Origin: Phlyctochytrium arcticum | Lineage: Eukaryota; Chytridiomycota; Chytridiomycetes; Chytridiales; Chytridiaceae | Direction: 5' to 3' | NCBI GenBank assembly: GCA_025602905.1 | Contig: JAHLKI010000030.1 | Coordinates: forward strand, 1 to 64,000 | Length of the DNA stretch: 64,000 nt | In this document: in pieces, positions 45,528 to 57,143 of the stretch | Position numbering within the stretch: the stretch's first letter is position 1 | Layout: the number at the start of each line of letters is the position of its first letter | Notes under the pieces: generated by a model | Databases searched by the model: none | What the model was told of the DNA's origin: nothing | The model's input: the letters and a program-made list of their open reading frames with translations, nothing else | Position numbers and translations under genes: made by a program

Positions 45528-45790
45528 TGTGGATACTGAGGGTCGATGGACGGGCCCGTAGATGTGTCTTTGATATTGATGTTCATTTTCTTGAGTTGGT
45601 TATCGAAACGCTCCAGAAGGGTTTCCAATTCTCGGCTGAGTCTTCGAGTTCTACCAAATTCAACGGTGAGTATCATATTTCAAGTTAAGGCCATGAGAGG
45701 GTGGTCCATACCTGTCTTTATCATACGGTGCCGAACTCATACTCGTTGAAATCAGGCATTTTGGATAGTGAGGGTCGATGGACGGGCAGG
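45340..45790. repeat. direct duplication, period about 237 bp
   Basis: The segment holding the 5' part of the island gene (from about 45340 to 45555) is repeated at about 45577-45788: both carry GGTTATCGAA, GGCCATGAGAGGGTGG, CGTTGAAATCAGGCATT and GAGGGTCGATGGACGGGC. In the outer copy the exon 1 frame is broken after MPDFNEYEF by a deletion of about 10 bp, so it is a dead promoter-proximal duplicate. Confidence 0.88.
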
Positions 45791-46990
45791 AATCTCACTG
45801 ACAGATCGAGTGAGCCAAGGTGAGAACCTCTATAATTGGGCGCTCAGGAGGTGCTGCTTGAGGGCCGACGGACGCGTTTTCCTTGATCTTTTACAACAGT
45901 GCAAAAATGTTGAAGATTGCCCCCACAGAACTTTCAAAGAAACTCGAAATTGTTTGATCAGGCAACTTCCGAACATGCGGAATGCCCATATACACTTGGA
46001 GGGCCCACTTTGGCTCCTATCAGCGTCGCTCACTTGTCCTTCTGGATATAAATCTGAGCCAATTGTGCCAATTTAGCCCAATTTGGTCCATGGGAGTAAT
46101 TTGCGGCCGCCAGCAGCAGACTTGGACGGTCGCAGGATTTCTGATCATAAGAGTACGGGTTTTCAGCTCTCAGATAGTGGAGTAATATTGCATATAGCGT
46201 TATGTTGCAGAAAGTGGTTATTTTAGCACAGTTCAGGTAAATTTTGTTCTTTTTCTTTTATGACAATCGGTTGCTACCTATTTTACTCAATTTTCATATA
46301 TATTATGTTACTTCTTGAATGCACGCAATACTCTTCCTTTTACTTTGTATCAGCTGGCTGCGGGGGTACCGGTGTACTGAATGAATCTTGGGTCTTGTCT
46401 CTCAGTCAGCCATGTTTTTATGGCGATCTTGATCTCGGACGTGGCAGTAGTAGAACGTCAAGAGAAAAAGCACAATTTAAATCGATATTAATGATGCTCT
46501 ACCCCTTATCAGATATAGTCACTCATTTGGGGATACTTATTTTTCTGTCCATTCTGTTCGACGTTTTTAGCATTCAACTCACCGACCCCGGCAAATTAAT
46601 GTGAGTGGGTGGCTTTTGCCTGATAGACTCCTCATGAAAAAATACAGAAGGCACTTATGGAACAGTATTCTTTGACCACAGTAGAGATACCCCATTTCCA
46701 CATATCGGGCACGAGAATGTCACACCAAATTAACCGAACCTGAAATTCTAAAAATAGATACCACCCTGTTTGTTTAAACGGAATAAGCTAATCTATTCTA
46801 GGAGACACTTCGGCAATGTACGACAAATGACTGAATTCGAGGGTATGAGTAGCTATTTTTCACAAAGTTTGATAATACTGTCGGATGAAATGTAACAAAT
46901 CAAAAGCCAGATCTCTAAAAGTCAGGCAGCAGTTAAACATCTTGAACCAAGGAAGTTTTTTATCTACAAAAATTATCCAACCTTAACAAA
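45790..46990. other. AT-rich island edge and kinase promoter region
   Basis: About 1.2 kb before the PKA-type gene. From about 46200 the sequence is visibly AT-rich. ORFs here (for example 46260-46604) are hydrophobic and motif-free. I see no gene. A NotI-like GCGGCCGC occurs at about 46105. Confidence 0.45.
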
Positions 46991-48996
46991 ATGCTGGATC
47001 TGCCCGTACCAGCGGCATTGGCCGATTCTCAAAAGCAAGCAAATCTGATTCGGAAAAACTCTTTTCAAGAAAAGCTTGGGGCACTGCGCGGTGCGCTGGG
47101 ACGAAAACGTTCACTTAACAATCTGGTGCCGAATCAAAATGAGCAAGGTGCGATCGAAGATACGCCGGCAAGTACTTCAACAACCTACTCGACGACGTCC
47201 AAACAATCATCATACGTCGCGACTTCAACTACCCTTCCCCCATTGATTGCCATGAAACGGTCGAAGAGTGACATGCGTGTCTCCGACGCTGACGCAAACG
47301 GTGGTCAAAAGTCACAGCTAATGCCCCCAACTCTAGTCAGTGTCAAACGCTCAAACAGCACCGGAAAAGGTTCTGTTCGTGAAAAGAATCCCAACTCCGG
47401 CGATTTAGTTGTTATGGATGTCGATGAGCCCTCTACACCTACTGAGAGTGCAAAGTCCGGCATTCTCAACCGACCAAAGTCAGGACTTAGTAAGAATAAA
47501 GGAAAGCACTTGTCCATGCCAACTGGCTTGCAGGTACCCCTGGACGTACGCATCGTGAAGTCATCCCAGCATATTGCGCAGCCAATTTACGAGGATTCTG
47601 CCTCCCAAGAGGCCCTTGACCAGTTAGCCGATCTCAAACTGTGCAGTCCCAATTCTACACAAGGCAACATTTCTGTTAGCTCAAGCGCAGACAACCTTGG
47701 AGCATTTCACAACAATTCTCAGGTTACGGCGCAGCTGATTGCCAAGCAAGCCAAATCCCTTCCCAAGATCAGTACGTTGTTCACGAAAATTCCCAAGAAA
47801 ACAAGGGCATCAAGTGCTACGCCTGGAGGAGAGACAAATCTCGTGTCTCCCGTATCACCTCTTACGAGCAACAATCAGCTCCACAGCGGGCAACGCAAGG
47901 GCGCCCTCTCCGCATTTGAGATATCCCCAGCGACCACTGCTCCTGGCTTGCACAGGGAATATCACTTGGACGATTTCAACATTGTGAAGCGTGTAGGCAA
48001 AGGAGGGTTTGCCAATGTCTTTTTGGTTCGATTGAAGCATTCCACTGGACGTTACTACGCTCTGAAGGCCATCAAGAAGCACGATGTTGTAAAGTTGAAG
48101 CAGGAAAAACAGATTCTGAACGAGAAAAACATTCTCAAGAGTATTACCCATCCGTTCATCGTAGAGCTCTATCACACCTTTCAAAACGTGACTTATCTGT
48201 TTATGACCATGGAGTACGTAGCTGGTGGAGATCTATTTTCTTACCTACGAAAGACTCAGGTTTGGAAAGCAACGGTTCTACACATAAAGCCTCTGCTCAT
48301 TTCCTTTCATATTAGCGTTTCGCGGAGGAAGACGCTCGTTTTTATGTTTCGGAAGTACTCATTGCTCTGGAATATCTGCATGGCCATCAAATCGTCTATC
48401 GGGACCTGAAACCTGAAAACATACTTTTAGACACTACTGGTCACACCAAACTCGCAGATTTTGGTTTCGCCAAAATTGTTCCCAAAACTACGCAATCCTT
48501 CTGCGGAACGCCTGACTACATCGCTGCAGAGATTGTGGCAAACAAACCATACAACAAGGCCGTCGATTGGTGGTCACTCGGGGTCCTAATTTTCGAGCTC
48601 ATTTCCGGAAAAACGCCTTTCGGAGACGAATCGTCGGAAAAGATCTACGAGAATATCCAATTGTGTAGGATCAAATGGCAGCCTTTGGTGAAAGGCCCTG
48701 CTAAAGCCTTGGTGAAACGGTTGCTGGATCTGGATGTTGACCGACGGCTAGGATCGCTCGCAGATGGTGCCGAAATCAAACAACATCCTTGGTTCAAGCC
48801 AGTACCATGGCGCAAAACCGAACTTCGTCAAACCACTCCTCCCTTTGTTCCCGCCGTGGATGCCCCAGAAATTATTGAGCGAGACCGTACCGCGCGAGGT
48901 CGGGCTGAGGACTACATGGAGCTCCTAAAAAATGCCAATGGTCCCAACGGCTACTTGAGCTCCGACCCGTATACCGAGCATTTTAAGAACTTCTAG
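46991..48996 (+). CDS. cAMP-dependent protein kinase catalytic subunit-like AGC kinase
   Basis: Two exons, 46991-48259 and 48316-48996, give 649 residues. The first 320 residues are a disordered Ser/Thr/Pro/Lys-rich extension, as in some fungal PKA catalytic subunits. The kinase domain follows: GKGGFANVF glycine loop, YALKAIKK (Val-Ala-Ile-Lys lysine), HPFIVELYHTFQ, YRDLKPENILL, DFGFAKIV (typical of PKA/PRKX), SFCGTPDY activation loop and DWWSLGVLIFE. The C-tail ends YTEHFKNF, a PKA-like FxxF terminus without a phosphorylated turn extension. Two departures stand out: the third glycine of the loop is Ala, and the APE motif reads AAE. PKA acts in nutrient and cAMP signalling. Identity as PKA rather than a PRKX-like relative is likely, not certain. 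Confidence 0.85.
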
Positions 48997-49153
48997 TTAT
49001 AGAAAAACCTTTCGAATTTTTGTTGCATAGTGACATCCATACCCCATTAATACACGCGTTTTTATCATTACGTCAGCAGCACCGACGCGTGTCAAATCGC
49101 GTGCTGCCAGGCCTCTTTTGTTATGGGTGATTCGGCATAGTTTAAATGCAGAT

Positions 49154-50891
49154 ATGATGACTATTCCAGATATCAAAACCTTGAGTAGCACGCACAGGCC
49201 CTACGACGGGCCGGTCAAATCACAAAGTGCTCCTAGTTCCGCTTCAAATCAGCGATTGTGCCATGTATGCGGCTCAACCTTTGCCAAAGCTACGCTACCG
49301 GCTCACCAAAGGAAGTATGTGCGGAAAAGTAATATATAACCGACGCACCATGTCTAATTTTGGTCGCAATCGTAGCTGTGTTAAGAAGAGAGTACAAACC
49401 AATGATCGGTACGGCAGATCTGGGCTGGCTTCCTCTGCGGCTGCGAATGGAAGGACGTCTGTTTACCCTTGCACCAATTGTGAGCTTCTGAGCCGTGACC
49501 GGGTTTCTGATACATCAACTGACTGTATTCATAGGTATGGAGCGCATCCCGCACCACAAGCTGTCCGAACATTTGCGGACATGTCGGGGAACACAGGCTC
49601 GCTCTGCAACTGCATATGAATATACCAGAAAACCCATCAATACCGAAACTGAATCATACGATTATCGGCAACAGTCGAATGTATCTCCATCGCGGGATAC
49701 GGTGTTAAAAAGAACCAATCAAGCACTGCAGCGGCATCTGGAACAGGAAGCACACATGCCGGGTCTACGGGCAAGGGATGATCAATCTGCGGGTTTTGCA
49801 TCGGATGAGAATTACGGAGCAACGTTTAGCTCTCACTACAGTGTGGCCGGATCGCGAGCAGCGGCCGCTGCAGAGCGACCGCAATCAAGTTCTAATCGTT
49901 TTGTTCCAAAACGCTCAGTGAACCAGAGCAATATGGCACAGATTGCTCCGAGTGGGCAGCGCGAGCAAGATTATAGGGATGCCCGCCATCAACCCGAGAG
50001 AGCGGGTAATAGTCATGCCCAAAATAATGGTTTGGACTTTGACCCGTCTGGAGACAGCCTGCCAAACGCATCATGGGCGGCTGGGTCACCCGTGGACCAG
50101 ACAGATGCATACTTCTTTGAAGACGATCAAATTGAGGTGCCCGCGGATTCAGAGAGGATGCCTTGCCCCACCTGTGGTAGAAAATTTATTGAGAAAAGTC
50201 GCCTGGTAGGTTGTTGGGTACCATAACGGCACAGAAGTAGCCCTAAAAAGTGCTCATAGGAGAAACACATGAGCGCTTGCGCCAAAAGTCAGAGACCGCG
50301 AAAAACGTTTGATGCGAGCAAGGCTCGCGTGAAGGGCACAGAGCTGGAGAAATACGCTGTTCGCTCAAAAACCGAGATGGGGGGTACGGGCAAAAATGCC
50401 AAGGTACTTTTCACGATTTGCCTTACCAAGACCCCCAAAACTTTTCACTGATGCATCAACATTAGGTGTTTACCCATGAAAATGCCCCCATTCCTGCCCA
50501 AAAAAACAATTGGCGGGTGAAGAGGGAGAAATTCATCCAAATGATTCGAGCTGCTCGGGAACCGCCAGAAGTCGTCAAACCGGGTAAAAACCGAAAGGGC
50601 GGCGCTGCTTCGAGTCAACGACCAACTCGGCCTGTTGTAGTGGCCAGTGAGCCAGACCCCGATCTCATACAATGTGAATACTGCAGTCGTCGGTTCAACA
50701 GTGACACAGCAGAGCGACATATACCTTTCTGTCGAGACGCTAAGCAAAAGGTTCAGCACCGGGCTAATGGACGTCACAAAAAAGCTACAGGGCCAGCAAG
50801 TCCATCCAAGGAGGATATGCTTAAAAAGCGAACAGCTTACAAGCCCCCATTACCCAACAGTAAAAGCAGGTCATCTCCCGTCAAGTCTTAA
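49154..50891 (+). CDS. ZC2HC1-family zinc-finger protein with four C2HC fingers
   Basis: Five exons, 49154-49314, 49376-49479, 49535-50205, 50260-50403, 50466-50891, give 501 residues. Four C2HC fingers of the form CxxC-x(12)-H-x(3-4)-C are visible: CHVCGSTFAKATLPAHQRNC, CTNCMERIPHHKLSEHLRTC, CPTCGRKFIEKSRLEKHMSA followed by C, and CEYCSRRFNSDTAERHIPFC. After the third comes RPRKTFDASKARVKGTELE, the ZC2HC1 (FAM164) hallmark. Fingers 1 and 2 are each completed only by correct splicing, which supports the exon model. ZC2HC1 genes are common in flagellated eukaryotes; a link to the flagellum is inference. Start chosen at the first ATG of the open frame; the ATG at 49146 stops at once. Confidence 0.88.
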
Positions 50892-50927
50892 AAAGCATAG
50901 TAAACATACAAAATACTGCCTACTTTC

Positions 50928-53635
50928 TCATCGCTTTCCCTTCTTCTTCTTCTTGTTTACCGCGGGTGATGCCTGTGGTGCGGCCGGTTTCTCTACAATG
51001 GGGGCTTCGGCTGCGGTTTCTTTCTTCTCGACGCTGTACAAAAACAATGTATTTAGAGAATGGGTGTAGTGTTTTAAAGCCAATACATACCTCTCTCGTC
51101 CTTTGATATTGGCACTACCAGTACTTCCTGTAACAAAATTTCAGCGTTTGGAGGAATCGAGGTCTTTCAAGAATCTCTTACCGATCCCGCCACCGGCCAC
51201 AGCTGCTCCTTGAGGCCCCCTGCCAATATCCCGTCTGGATTTTCCCTTCTTCGCATACGATGAGCGGTCCCGTTTTGGCAGCCATCGTTCTGCGAGAACT
51301 GATTATGAGCCTATTCCTGATTTCAAGCAGATTGCAGTTGTCTTACCTGGGTCAGGAGTTGCCTCCGGATCATACTGTTTGGGTAGGATAGTCTTCCTCT
51401 TTCGTTTCTTGGCGTTCAAGGAAGTTTTTGGCTTTTGCTGTCTCAGGGTGGCTTTGAATGCCGCCAAAAGGTCCGAAACACTGGATTCTGTGGGCAGGGT
51501 GCTGGTATCATTGTCCAAATATGACTGATACTGTTCGGCAAGCGGGATGTCAAATTCGGAATATGCGATGACCAGACCAGCGACAGCCTCCGTGTCCGTC
51601 GGGTCAATCTTCAAAAGTTGTTCATAATCCGCAGCAGCCCCCCTGGGGTTGTTGTTCTTCAATTTGTAGGAGGCAAATTCCTTCAAAACACTTGGAATTT
51701 CCTTTACGAGACATGTTAGCTTGATGCTGGCCAACGTCAAACCAGTCATGCATACACTTTTCCCCTTCCACACTTTTGTAGCTTCCTCAAGCAATTCAAC
51801 GGCCTTCTCTGGAGAGCCGACCTTCCCGTACAGCCATACACGCAAAGCCACAAGACCTGGCTGATATTTCAATGAGTTCTCCGGGCCAGAAACAAGACTG
51901 TCAAGCGCGGAGATCGTGTCCGCAATCTTGTCGTCCAGAATCAACAGCTGAGCGCGTGCGAGATGAAGCTCGGGAGAATCTGGGTTTGCCAGGGTATATT
52001 CCTACAGAAGTTTGAGAATGAGGCTCAAAATGACATTGCGACAAGTTCTTACCTTGATTTCATCAAGTATCTTAGCTTTTGTTTGGTTCTCTTTTGACTC
52101 GCTCCAACCAAAATCAAGTACGGAGTGCTTTCGCCAGGGAAATCTTTTAGAAGGGATCGGGCCTTGAGTCGAGCGTCTGTCGGCTACAGTAATTATGTTT
52201 TAGCGTCAAGGACCCCACTTATGGGCGTAAATTAGGAACCTTTTTGAATTGCAGTGCGAGAGTGGCACCATTAATGGCAATTGTCTTCCTTTGGGTACGA
52301 GTCAACTTGTACTCCAAGTCCGGAGTCAAAGGGGTGGCCACCATTCCCACAACTTGCTGGCTAACGTCCTTGGTTGAAATGGACAACATATTGTTAGCGG
52401 CAACCAAACGAACGGCAGCATCGGCAGTTCTAGTTATCAAAGAAGTTAATGATTGGATTCATATAGCACATCTGGAAATACCATACTTTTTGTCCAATAC
52501 TCCTTGGTAAAGCTTCAAAGCCCGGCTGGTGTGCCCGAGTAATTGGCAGACATATGCAAGCTGCAGCTCGATGGCAGCAAGTTCTGTCAAGATCTCTTCC
52601 TCAGTATACTCAGCGGCCGTTAGCGCTTGGCGACATTTGCCTAAACCATGGAAATGGTACAGATGAGTCCTTCATGCCCTCCTGAGGTGCTGCCACATGA
52701 TATTGCGTACCTTCTGCTGCCTCTAGGAGCTTCTGCGCATCCTGCAACTTTCCTTCGGCAATAAAAATACATGCCTGGTTGTAGCAAGATTCATATGAGT
52801 CAATGGTTTCTGTGTTCATCTAGACTCTGAATTAGGAAATCTGCCATATTTGTCGCACATACTCTTAGGACTGACGGACCTGTTCCGGCAAAGTGACATT
52901 CTCGGTTGCCGCAGCAGCCTGAATGGCAAGCTTGTTGGCAATGATTTCACTACGTTCGTCCTAATTGCTGCTCATTCAGATCGGATGTCAGATAGCAAGG
53001 TATGAGTCTGGTTCTTACCGCATCCGCTTGATTTTGCAGACTGGAAAAGATTTCAAACCCTTGTTCAAAGCTTTCCGCACGGTATAGCTAAAAAGATCTG
53101 TTATGACATTGCCATTCACTACAGCACGAAAGAATTCATCATCTTACGACTTGTCCTTCCAGATACGTCAAATAGCGACTCTGAGATTCGCCCAACTTGC
53201 CGTCCCGCTCAGAGCGGTATCGCTTAATCAACTCTAAGCACTCGTCCAACTGATGGGTGCGGTATAGACAGTATGCATGCTCGAGAATGAACTCTTGACG
53301 TATTTCGGGGGCAAGTAGTTTGTTATCCAGAGCCTTTAATGCCCGAGCATACTCTTCCGTGCTAATCAAGGCTACCACCTAGACAGACGTACGGTTTTAG
53401 CGAGATCGAGTTAATGATATCCGAATGCAGAGATCTACCTTTGCATGGGTCGCATCAGGATCACCAGGGGCCTTTTGCAAAACTAGGATAAGCAAAGTTT
53501 GAGATCAGTCATCCAGAATCGGAAAGAAACATCGCCCAAAGTACTTTGGTCGCTGATCTTGATGACATTGGCGGTATCCGATTCTTCGCAAGCCAGGGCC
53601 AGCTGCTCAAAGAGAGGCTCTAGTTTCAACGACAT
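50928..53635 (-). CDS. SRP72: signal recognition particle subunit SRP72
   Basis: Thirteen exons, 53635-53545, 53482-53439, 53378-53148, 53087-53019, 52960-52880, 52819-52711, 52640-52487, 52429-52240, 52183-52053, 52001-51347, 51289-51182, 51127-51091, 51033-50928, give about 668 residues. Tetratricopeptide-like helices run through the first 500 residues (HAYCLYRTHQLDECLELIKR, SYESCYNQACIFIAEGKLQD). The C-terminal RNA-binding part is diagnostic: KKRKRK, LPKQYDPEATPDPERWLPKR, and a final run of lysines. SRP72 binds SRP68 and 7S RNA in ER targeting. Exon 9 is one nucleotide out of phase: its first half and second half are open in frames that differ by one, near 52105. All other junctions agree. 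Confidence 0.92.
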
Positions 53636-53993
53636 GGTTTATCTAGTCGCAAGTAACGGTGGTTCGCCCGCTGTCAGAGTTTGAATTTGCAAGTCAAGCA
53701 AGCCACTCTTCAAGGTCATCAACCGCTCCCATTGCATATACTCAGCTCCGACTCTACTCTACCAATATTTAACGTACATCCGAGAAATGCGAAAAGGGAA
53801 GGCAAACGCAAGTACATTCTTGTGCTATCCGATCGCACACCTTTAATTTCAAGTTTCTCTTGAAAATTTGGTATGTGCAAACAAGTTTCAAACAAAACAG
53901 CAAGATACTGAAAGCATACGACAAACATCAAATTCAGTAAAGTAAAAGTCTATATAAAAAAACTCATATACAAAAGTCAGACTATTTCTAGTA

Positions 53994-56900
53994 ATGTCCT
54001 GGCTGACCCGGTTGCTGCCCCGGTCGTCCTGGAACATGCCCATAATAACTCCCCCCACTCCCCAAACTCGTCTCACTTCCCATGCGCTGGAGCGGATATG
54101 CTTCAGCATTGCCAAATTGAGGATGAAAGTAAGGCTTTGGTCCGCCAATCAGGGTAGAGACGGTGGATGCGTTGGCGCGAGAGTCGTAGAGGGGAGCTGC
54201 GTTGTACTGATGACTCTGCTGGTGGTGGGGGAGTAAATGTCCGTGGGAAGAAGAGGATTCTTGAGAGCCGATGGTGGATTGAGAAGGTGTCGTGTGGAGA
54301 ACTTTGCCTTTGGCGATATTACGTCTCCAGGCCCGTTCGTACTCTTCCCATCGCTTCAACGATACTTTTGATCCGTCAAACATGCCCTTGTCGTCTCCGT
54401 GTCCTCCACCACCCTTGGTTTCGCCCGTGACTTGCCGGGTAGCACCCCAACTGAAATCGTCGAAATGCCAAAACGCGTACAGGGGAAGCACGAAATTCCA
54501 AATGGGTAAGGCGAGAATGTAGACCATCATCCAGAGAATATAGATGGGGCGTTTGAAGCTCAACAGGACAATCATGACGGGGAAAAAGATGACAAACAGG
54601 AGGGTGCCAATGTTGATCAATTGGCCGGATTGCATAGGTTTCCCGAGGTTGCGGATGAGTTCGTTGATGAGCAGGTAGAGGGTGGAGACGATGGAGGCGG
54701 GGAGGACGGCGGTGGATATCAAGTCTAGCAACACAATAAATTGCATCGAGAAGCAAAACGTGCCACAAAGGTTATTAACCAATGTCAGTTCCATCAGATT
54801 GTGAATCGTTGAATTGATCCAGCGGCGACGTTGGGACAAGAGGGTGGCGAAATCATCCGGTACGACAGTTTTGCAGACTGCTTGGGGTATAAACACCATT
54901 TTCCGGTTGGGAAACGTTTTAAGCATCATGGTGGTCAGGAAACGGTCTTCGCCCAGGAGGAGCAAATTCTTTTGATGAAGGGTGTCGACGTCGTTGGTAG
55001 AGTAGGTTTCGACCACGTCCGGATTGGCAAGAACAGGGACCCAGTCGTTTTCCTTGCGTGCTTTGATTCGGTACATGCAGAAACATCCGGGAAGACAAGT
55101 CACACCACCAAACACGGATTCAAAGGCTTTTCCCAAATGATGTGAGATGTAGTATTCAAATACTTGTATCATGGTGACCCAAGACTGAGTCTTGTTGGCT
55201 ATTCGGGTTTCCCCGCACAGTCCCATGATGGATTGGTCGTTGATCATGGCGTTGATCATGAGTCGCAGCGAGTTGGGCCGAACCTTGGTATCGGCGTCAA
55301 CCATCAGCACGATTTCGAAATAATCCGGGGTAACGTGCATCAAATGGTGAAGTTTGCGAAACAGGTCGAAATCGAGGGGCGTCATTCGGTCATTCAGCAA
55401 CACGCGAGTGAAGAAATTCATCAAAATGAGTTGGGAGTCGCGTTTACCACGGTTGCCCGGTTTCGCTTCTGAAGCTTCTTCAGGGGTTCCGCATTTGATA
55501 ACGAGAACGGTCGGGACACGGTGGCCTGCATGCACGAAATGGCCCACATAGACTCGGGCCATGTTGTGTTGTTTTGAACCAGAGGCAACGGCAATGTATG
55601 AATATGGTTTTGGATTATCCCCAAAAGTCTCGTCAATCTCAATCATGTCGAGAAGCAGATCCGGCGTTGATTTTGGCTCGCCTTTCCCCGTAATCAAGCC
55701 ATCCGCGACAATGAATAAGACTTTGCGCGAGTCTGTGTAGTCGGTTGCGGCGAGTGACTCGATGGTAGTGCGGAGCGAGGCTTGGCCTTCAGAGTAGCAA
55801 GTAACCAGCATGACGGTGTACAGATCGAGACCGATTTCGTGCGGTTTGATCATGACATTGGGATTGCGCTTCTTTTCACTGTCCACAAAAGCCTTGGGGT
55901 TCGTTTCGGATCCTGCCGCAATGGGACTGTCGCCGAGATATTGGGGAGTCTGGGCCAACCGACGCGAAAGCAGCCAGTCAAAGAGGACTGCCATGACAAA
56001 GCGGGACATGAGTACGCTCAGAACAATAAAGGCGACAATGATAGAGAATAAGTTGGCGAGGATACAGCTAGTTGCCTGTTCGGCAATCCGGCCGGCACGA
56101 TACCGATTGATCAGGCAATCCATAGCATCTCCATTCATACCAAATTCGGCTCGGGAATACAAGGCTCGAGTGCCATCATTACGGAGCGCGATTTGATGGA
56201 GGAGGCGATCAACCGTGTTATTCTTGCCGGGCAAATTTGGCTGAAGAGCAGTATAGTCAAAATACGGTTTCAGGTTGAGGACAATGTCCTTGACGACGAT
56301 GAATTCGGATTGATCGATATCGTCCCAAGAAAAAGCCACGGTGGGATCAACGCGTTCACCACCATCCAGACGGTCAAAAGGAACAAGGTTTTCCGTCTTG
56401 ATGTCGAGACAATTGGCCGACAGCTCACATTGCGATGCGACATTAGCAAATGCGTATTGGTCGGCATTCAGTCGCGCACATGAAGCTACTGCAGGTCGAG
56501 CAAACAGGTCAGACAGGTCGGCCCCGCCTTGCAGATTGCCAAAACGCGTTTTAGCCGAGTTGGTAGCATTTTTGATGTTGTACATGACTCCATTGATGGC
56601 AACCCCTCCAAAAGCATTGACAGGAACGGGGTCCAGGAATGTGGTGGGGCAGAGGAGTGGGTTAAGTCCAACAATGAAAAACATGACAAAGGCGCAGCAA
56701 AGAAATGAAATGAAGCAAAGGGCGACCTTTTCTCGCCAGGCCTGTTGAGGCCCTCGGCCCTTGATGTTGGCCCAGGAAAGACACATCCCTGGGCAGCAGC
56801 CGGTGACTGTGCGAGCAAAGCAGGTCCACGGGGAGAAGCGGGATTGCGGAAACTGATCGCTGCCCTGGGCATTGGGATTGGCGAGCATGCGACGGGTGGA

Positions 56901-57143
56901 TTTCATGGTTTGTGAGCGGAGAAGGGGGTGGTTGACATGACGTTCGGGGCGGGACAGGGTTCCTCGGCGATTCAGGGTGTTGTTTTGTTGTTGTTGATGT
57001 GATTGGTGATGGTGAAAGTTTGTATTTGATCGTGATGGTTGGTGTTGGGTGCCAGTGCGGGCAAACATGCTCCTCCGAACATCGCTGTTTGCGCCATCCC
57101 CATTACCACCCACGAGGTCGTCATCCACTGCCGAATGATACAT
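53994..57143 (-). CDS. chitin synthase, class IV
   Basis: A single exon of 1,051 residues. The N-terminal 130 residues are basic and Gln/His-rich. A membrane helix at about 138-162 is followed by a cytochrome-b5-like segment (NAFGGVAINGVMYNI) and a second helix at about 360-382. The glycosyltransferase-2 core shows VDADTKV (near 616), GEDRFLTTMML (EDR near 732) and QRRRWINSTIHN (near 771), followed by a group of helices and WHFDDFSWGATRQ, the class IV ending. The enzyme polymerises N-acetylglucosamine from UDP-GlcNAc into cell-wall chitin at the plasma membrane. The Gly/His/Gln tail is variable. All catalytic motifs are present; the absence of introns contrasts with its neighbours. Confidence 0.96.
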
